A DNA stretch of 64,000 nt from the NCBI RefSeq assembly GCF_905475395.1, contig NC_058338.1, positions 70,443,435 through 70,507,434 of the forward strand. Reading direction: 5' to 3'. Under the pieces are notes generated by a model. That model had not been told where the DNA came from, did no database searches, and was given only the letters and a program-made list of their open reading frames with translations. Origin of the DNA: Chrysoperla carnea. Taxonomy: Eukaryota > Arthropoda > Insecta > Neuroptera > Chrysopidae. The position numbers and the translations under genes are program-made. This document shows, piece after piece, positions 60,430 to 64,000 of the stretch (the stretch's first letter is position 1; each line of letters begins with the position of its first letter).

Positions 60430-62531
60430 ATGGATCCAAAAAAAGAAGATCTGCTACAAAAATATAATCAAAATGTAAAAGAAATTAGAAATTTAGGAAA
60501 AGAAATGAAATTAAGTGAGGAAGAAATTGATAATATTTTTACTGAATGCTTTAATGAATTAAGAAGAAATGAATGTAACGACTTCACTCATGTACTGATA
60601 AAAATTTTTAAATCCATTTGTTACATAATTTTTATATCTTTCGTAATTTATACTATTTTATATCATCATCAACCGACATTAAGCCTTGTTATGCGAAATG
60701 TTCAAGGGTTTATTTATCCTGGATTAAAAATTCTTCGATTACTATCAGTGCCCATAATTTCTGCTTATCCGTCACTTTCAGGTAAATATCTATTCCTGAA
60801 TCATACTTAAATATAATTACCAATGCCAAATTTATAAATTATTTTACAGAGCTATACGACGAATCATGTTTAGTCCAAAATCCTTATTTTATAGTACCAG
60901 ATATGGACTGTTATCCTTGTGAAAATGTTTATTCTGTTATAGATTTAACAGGGTTTACGAATATAAGTCTATATCAGTCCGGTATTCCTTATATAATTAA
61001 GGTAGGTTTTCATTAATTTTACAAATAACCGTTAGTTAGCTTAAAGTCAAAATCATTTGTTCTCGAATTTTTATATACAAAAAGTGTAGTAAAAAGTTAA
61101 CTATTAAGATGGACGATTTATATTCCGAGTATTTACTCACAATTATAAAGACTTTTCCTAGAAAAATACTGATGGCAAATGGGAATATTTACTTTAAAAA
61201 GCATCAGAAAACTTACCAAATGTTTAAAAAAATATTTCTTATTTACTCTCCATTCTGCCACTTCAGCTTTCACTAAGAGGTAATTTTTTTCGGTAATGAA
61301 TCTGTAGCGGTGAAAAACTGATCGTCCATAAATTTATGAAGAACGAGTTATTTATTTATTTAAATCTAAGTTTTAAATTGTAAAACTAGATATCAAAATT
61401 TCATAGATAATAAAAAATTGTAAGAATGTGTTAGGTTGGGTTATATTTCCTGTCCATTAGGGGTACACTTAGGCCATAGGGCTCATTGTGATACCATTTG
61501 AAAAATACTATTTCTTTCTTTTAAATAATTTTTTTTTATCAAAACATTTGGATACTTTTTTTTTTGCCAGAAAAAAGTTGACAATCATAATATTTAATCC
61601 GCCCAAACTAAATTATTTTAAATTACTGAGGTTTTTAAAGACTGGCTGACCCAAATTATTAAGTCTTCGCTCATCAGTGACAGAGTTGATAAACCTTGAT
61701 TTTTTTCTCTTTGCTTGTGGAAGCTCCTACAATAGTTATAATGCATGGACTGAAATGCTTCATGTTTACATCTCAACATTTTTGTCTATAGAGACTCTTC
61801 GAAGAAAGTTATCTTTGGAAAGTTTTTCAACTCCGCTTTGACCAAACATATTTTCTTTTAATTGCGCTTAGCTTATACTATGTTAATTATCCTAAACATA
61901 TGGATAATAGTTTTATGAATTGAATTTTACAGACTGATTTAGAACCAGTAAACATATCAACTTTACAAGATTTATACATTAAATATAAAAGTACATTTGA
62001 TCAAGATGCAAAACGAATTTATTCGAGAAATCAATCATTAAGAACAATTGAAGATTCATTGACAAATGAATTGCATGAGACTGAGCATATATTATGGAGG
62101 ATCAATCGTATGACACCTGCAAGAATATTAAGAACTGTTTTCCCGAAACCGTATACAATTTCTCAATGGTCGGGACAGAGTCCAGAACGTTATATTATTA
62201 TTGATGGTGAAAATTCCGAGCCTTATTATATTCCCGATATGGAATGTAGTTACGTGTATACGATACAAGGAAGTGGCCGACGTACGATTTTATTAAGACC
62301 TTCCAAGGAGTGTCTTGGATTGTGTCGAACAGTTTCTGTAGTACTTAATCCATCAGAAGTTTGTGAGTATTAAAATTGGAAAGAAATATTAAACACAATC
62401 GTTATTACATTTTGTTTTACTTTATATATTTATTTTCAGTATTCTACAATTGGTGGTATTGGAGACCAATAAGTGTACCATTTGCTTCATCTAAAGAGAA
62501 ATCCGTTACTTATATTGGATCGTATTGTTGA
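60430..62531 (+). CDS. Gene D: C6orf89 (BRAP)-like single-pass membrane protein
   Basis: Exons 60430-60781, 60850-61001, 61933-62362 and 62440-62531 join in phases 1, 0 and 1 to give 341 aa, close to the 347 aa that I recall for the human protein. Order: an N-terminal hydrophilic helix region (1-58), one membrane segment (about 59-78, CYIIFISFVIYTILY), then a juxtamembrane RLLSVPIISAYPSL and a lumenal part. The lumenal part has cysteines at 124, 138, 141, 273, 295 and 299, the motif GSGRRTILLRPSKECLGLC, and a conserved end NWWYWRPIS...YIGSYC. The family is tied in vertebrates to a Golgi/ER single-pass protein with reported histone-deacetylase-enhancing activity; what the insect protein does is not known to me. 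Reading through the exon 3 donor would instead end at CEY, losing the conserved end. Confidence 0.75.
61431..61499 (-). repeat. 3' end fragment of the tRNA-SINE family
   Basis: Inverted match to the tail of the SINE at 21009: AGGTTGGGTTATATTTCC, GTACACTTAGGCCATAGGGC and TCATTGTGATACCATTTG. It is 5'-truncated, as expected of a LINE-driven insertion. It lies in intron 2 of gene D. Confidence 0.8.
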
Positions 62532-62782
62532 TCGCTTTTCTCTATAATCTTATTGACGCTAAAACGATACTTACGCAGAGATATTAACCAAAGTGTTCTT
62601 TTAAATATAACAAAATTTATTTATTATAAACATTTCAGAACTACTTATAATCTATATCTATTGATTTTTCACAAATTTGTGAAAGAAATTATCATTATAT
62701 AAAATCTTCTCATTTAGAATATATTGTTGCCAAATTTCGAGTGCCATAAGCTCGCCATTTTAAAATAGCAAAAGATACTAAT

Positions 62783-63073
62783 CTAAAAAATAATAAAGAA
62801 GCGAGATGAAAAAAAGTAACGCTCACAATTTAAGAGTGTGGTCGGAATAAAAGCAAAGTTAATTAAATTTTTGTTTTGTCCTCTATCAGTTTTAAGTTTA
62901 CTCACATACAAGGAAAATACTTTCTTACTTGGACTAATATCCCAAATTAATCGAACATATCTTCTATCACCAATTGTTCGGTTAATAGTCTTCAATTCAA
63001 CTCTAGCCTCTCTTAAAATCTTTAAAGAAATTTTTCCCACGTGCCCGCGTTTATCATTTCTGTAGGCGTTCAC
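62783..63073 (-). CDS. Possible small gene or terminal exon, unrecognised
   Basis: The minus-strand frame of 96 aa reads through GKISLKILREARVELKTI and RRYVRLIWDISPSKKVFSLY, well-mixed and protein-like, ending at TAG. An acceptor-like CGCCTACAG at 63060 could make it a terminal exon (63059-62783). Its first base would be the third of a codon, but no upstream exon leaving two bases was found before the window end. AATAAATAAA on the minus strand near 62630 could end its transcript, overlapping the gene D tail. A plus-strand frame also covers it. Function unknown. Confidence 0.3.
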   Translation of the reverse strand: MNAYRNDKRGHVGKISLKILREARVELKTINRTIGDRRYVRLIWDISPSKKVFSLYVSKLKTDRGQNKNLINFAFIPTTLLNCERYFFSSRFFIIF

Positions 63074-64000
63074 TTTAACAAAATATATACATTATGTAAA
63101 GGCAAGATTTAATTTCCTTACGTTTGCTACTGTTAATTCAACAAATTAAAACTCATTGCAGACGTCACACTACGCAGCTAAGAATGTGAACCATTTCAAG
63201 AAATAGCCAGGAAGAGACAAGTAAAATTATTATGTTGTAAACGTGGCTACTTCAATGTCCTAAATAAAATTGATATTTTATGAGGTAATTAAAAATGATT
63301 TAATGAAAAAAATTGAGTAGAAAGTGTCAACTGCTGTGCTAAACGTCCTCTGGTGACAGAAAAATAGTATACACACAACAGAAGCAAGTCAAAAATATCT
63401 CAGCTCCTTAGATATGTAATATACTATTGTATTTGACATGCGTTTTTACAATATGAAAGACCCACTATTAGCAATCAATTTACTTACTACTCACTATATC
63501 TGGCTAGCACAGTCAGGTTGCCTAATCTAATTCGGTAACAACACAACATTTTCTAAAAAAATATTTATTTGTCTTTTTAAAAGATTTGTGAAATAATTGT
63601 GATAACAAATTGTGAAATAATTTTGTATTGAATAAATAAAAGAAAGTAATGAATAACAATGAAATAAAGTTGCAATACAATCAACTTTGCTCCCCTGTTC
63701 TATTCATTGAAATTTCTAACAACTGCTTTTAGTTCTTTACAGTTGCATATACTATATATTGTACGCATATCTGAACTGCAATTTTTTGTCACGTTTTAAA
63801 AAGCAAATTATACTGCTTTTCAGTGAATATACAAATTTTGATTTTGAAAAATGGAAATCATTAAACAAATGTAATTTTATTTATACATTTTAAAAGAAAT
63901 GGAAAAAAATATAGTTCTTCTATACATTCTTCAGCCTTTGAGAACGTCCAGTAGCGTATCAGTGCACTGTGTATTGTGAACAAATAACAATTGTTTAAAC
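63074..64000. other. AT-rich end of window
   Basis: No supported feature. Donor-like sites on the minus strand near 63121 and 63482-63493 were tested as exons feeding 63059 and none keeps an open frame in the right phase. Confidence 0.5.

Noticed and set aside
63121-63126. Minus-strand donor GTAAGG as the upstream junction for the exon at 63059
   Set aside because: In the phase required by the downstream frame the upstream sequence contains an in-frame TAG within three codons, and the implied intron would be only about 67 bases.

Overview
This is AT-rich animal nuclear DNA with spliced genes (GT-AG introns, AATAAA signals) and many decayed transposons. It is most likely from an insect: one gene reads as the insect form of the C6orf89-like family, the SINE ends in the AACCTAACCT motif common in arthropod repeats, and the hAT, Tc1/mariner and Tigger-like debris fits. 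I cannot fix the order. No ribosomal RNA, canonical tRNA, CRISPR array or prokaryotic operon is visible. I joined all exons by hand from splice signals and codon phase; every model closes exactly in frame.

Layout. 1-9649 holds no convincing gene, only repeats and AT-rich DNA. Gene A (+, 9650-16875, four exons, 766 aa) is a secreted N-glycosylated protein with six two-cysteine modules; its signal peptide is alone on a 51-base first exon. 16876-24655 is the convergent gap between A and B. It holds a Tigger-like element, a Tc1-like end, a very fresh tRNA-derived SINE, and a GC-richer patch that may be an orphan signal-peptide exon. Gene B (-, 24656-39974, three exons, 2359 aa) is a giant Ser/Thr/Pro mucin with about 12 tandem units of about 119 aa between two cysteine-bearing ends. 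Its signal peptide is split over two small exons separated by an 8.1-kb intron. 39975-51957 is repeat-rich DNA with two pseudogenes.

Gene C (+, 51958-59055, six exons, 639 aa) is a divergent major facilitator of the monocarboxylate-transporter (SLC16-like) type. Gene D (+, 60430-62531, four exons, 341 aa) is a single-pass membrane protein like C6orf89/BRAP. A possible small or terminal exon on the minus strand (62783-63073) converges on D.

A dispersed family of about 560 bases, present in nine full or partial copies on both strands, is the main repeat and sits in introns of A, B and C. The most unusual content is the pair of lineage-specific-looking secreted genes A and B: both start with a tiny phase-0 signal-peptide exon and a long transposon-filled intron. 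Nothing in the sequence shows that A and B act together; C and D look like ordinary conserved genes.
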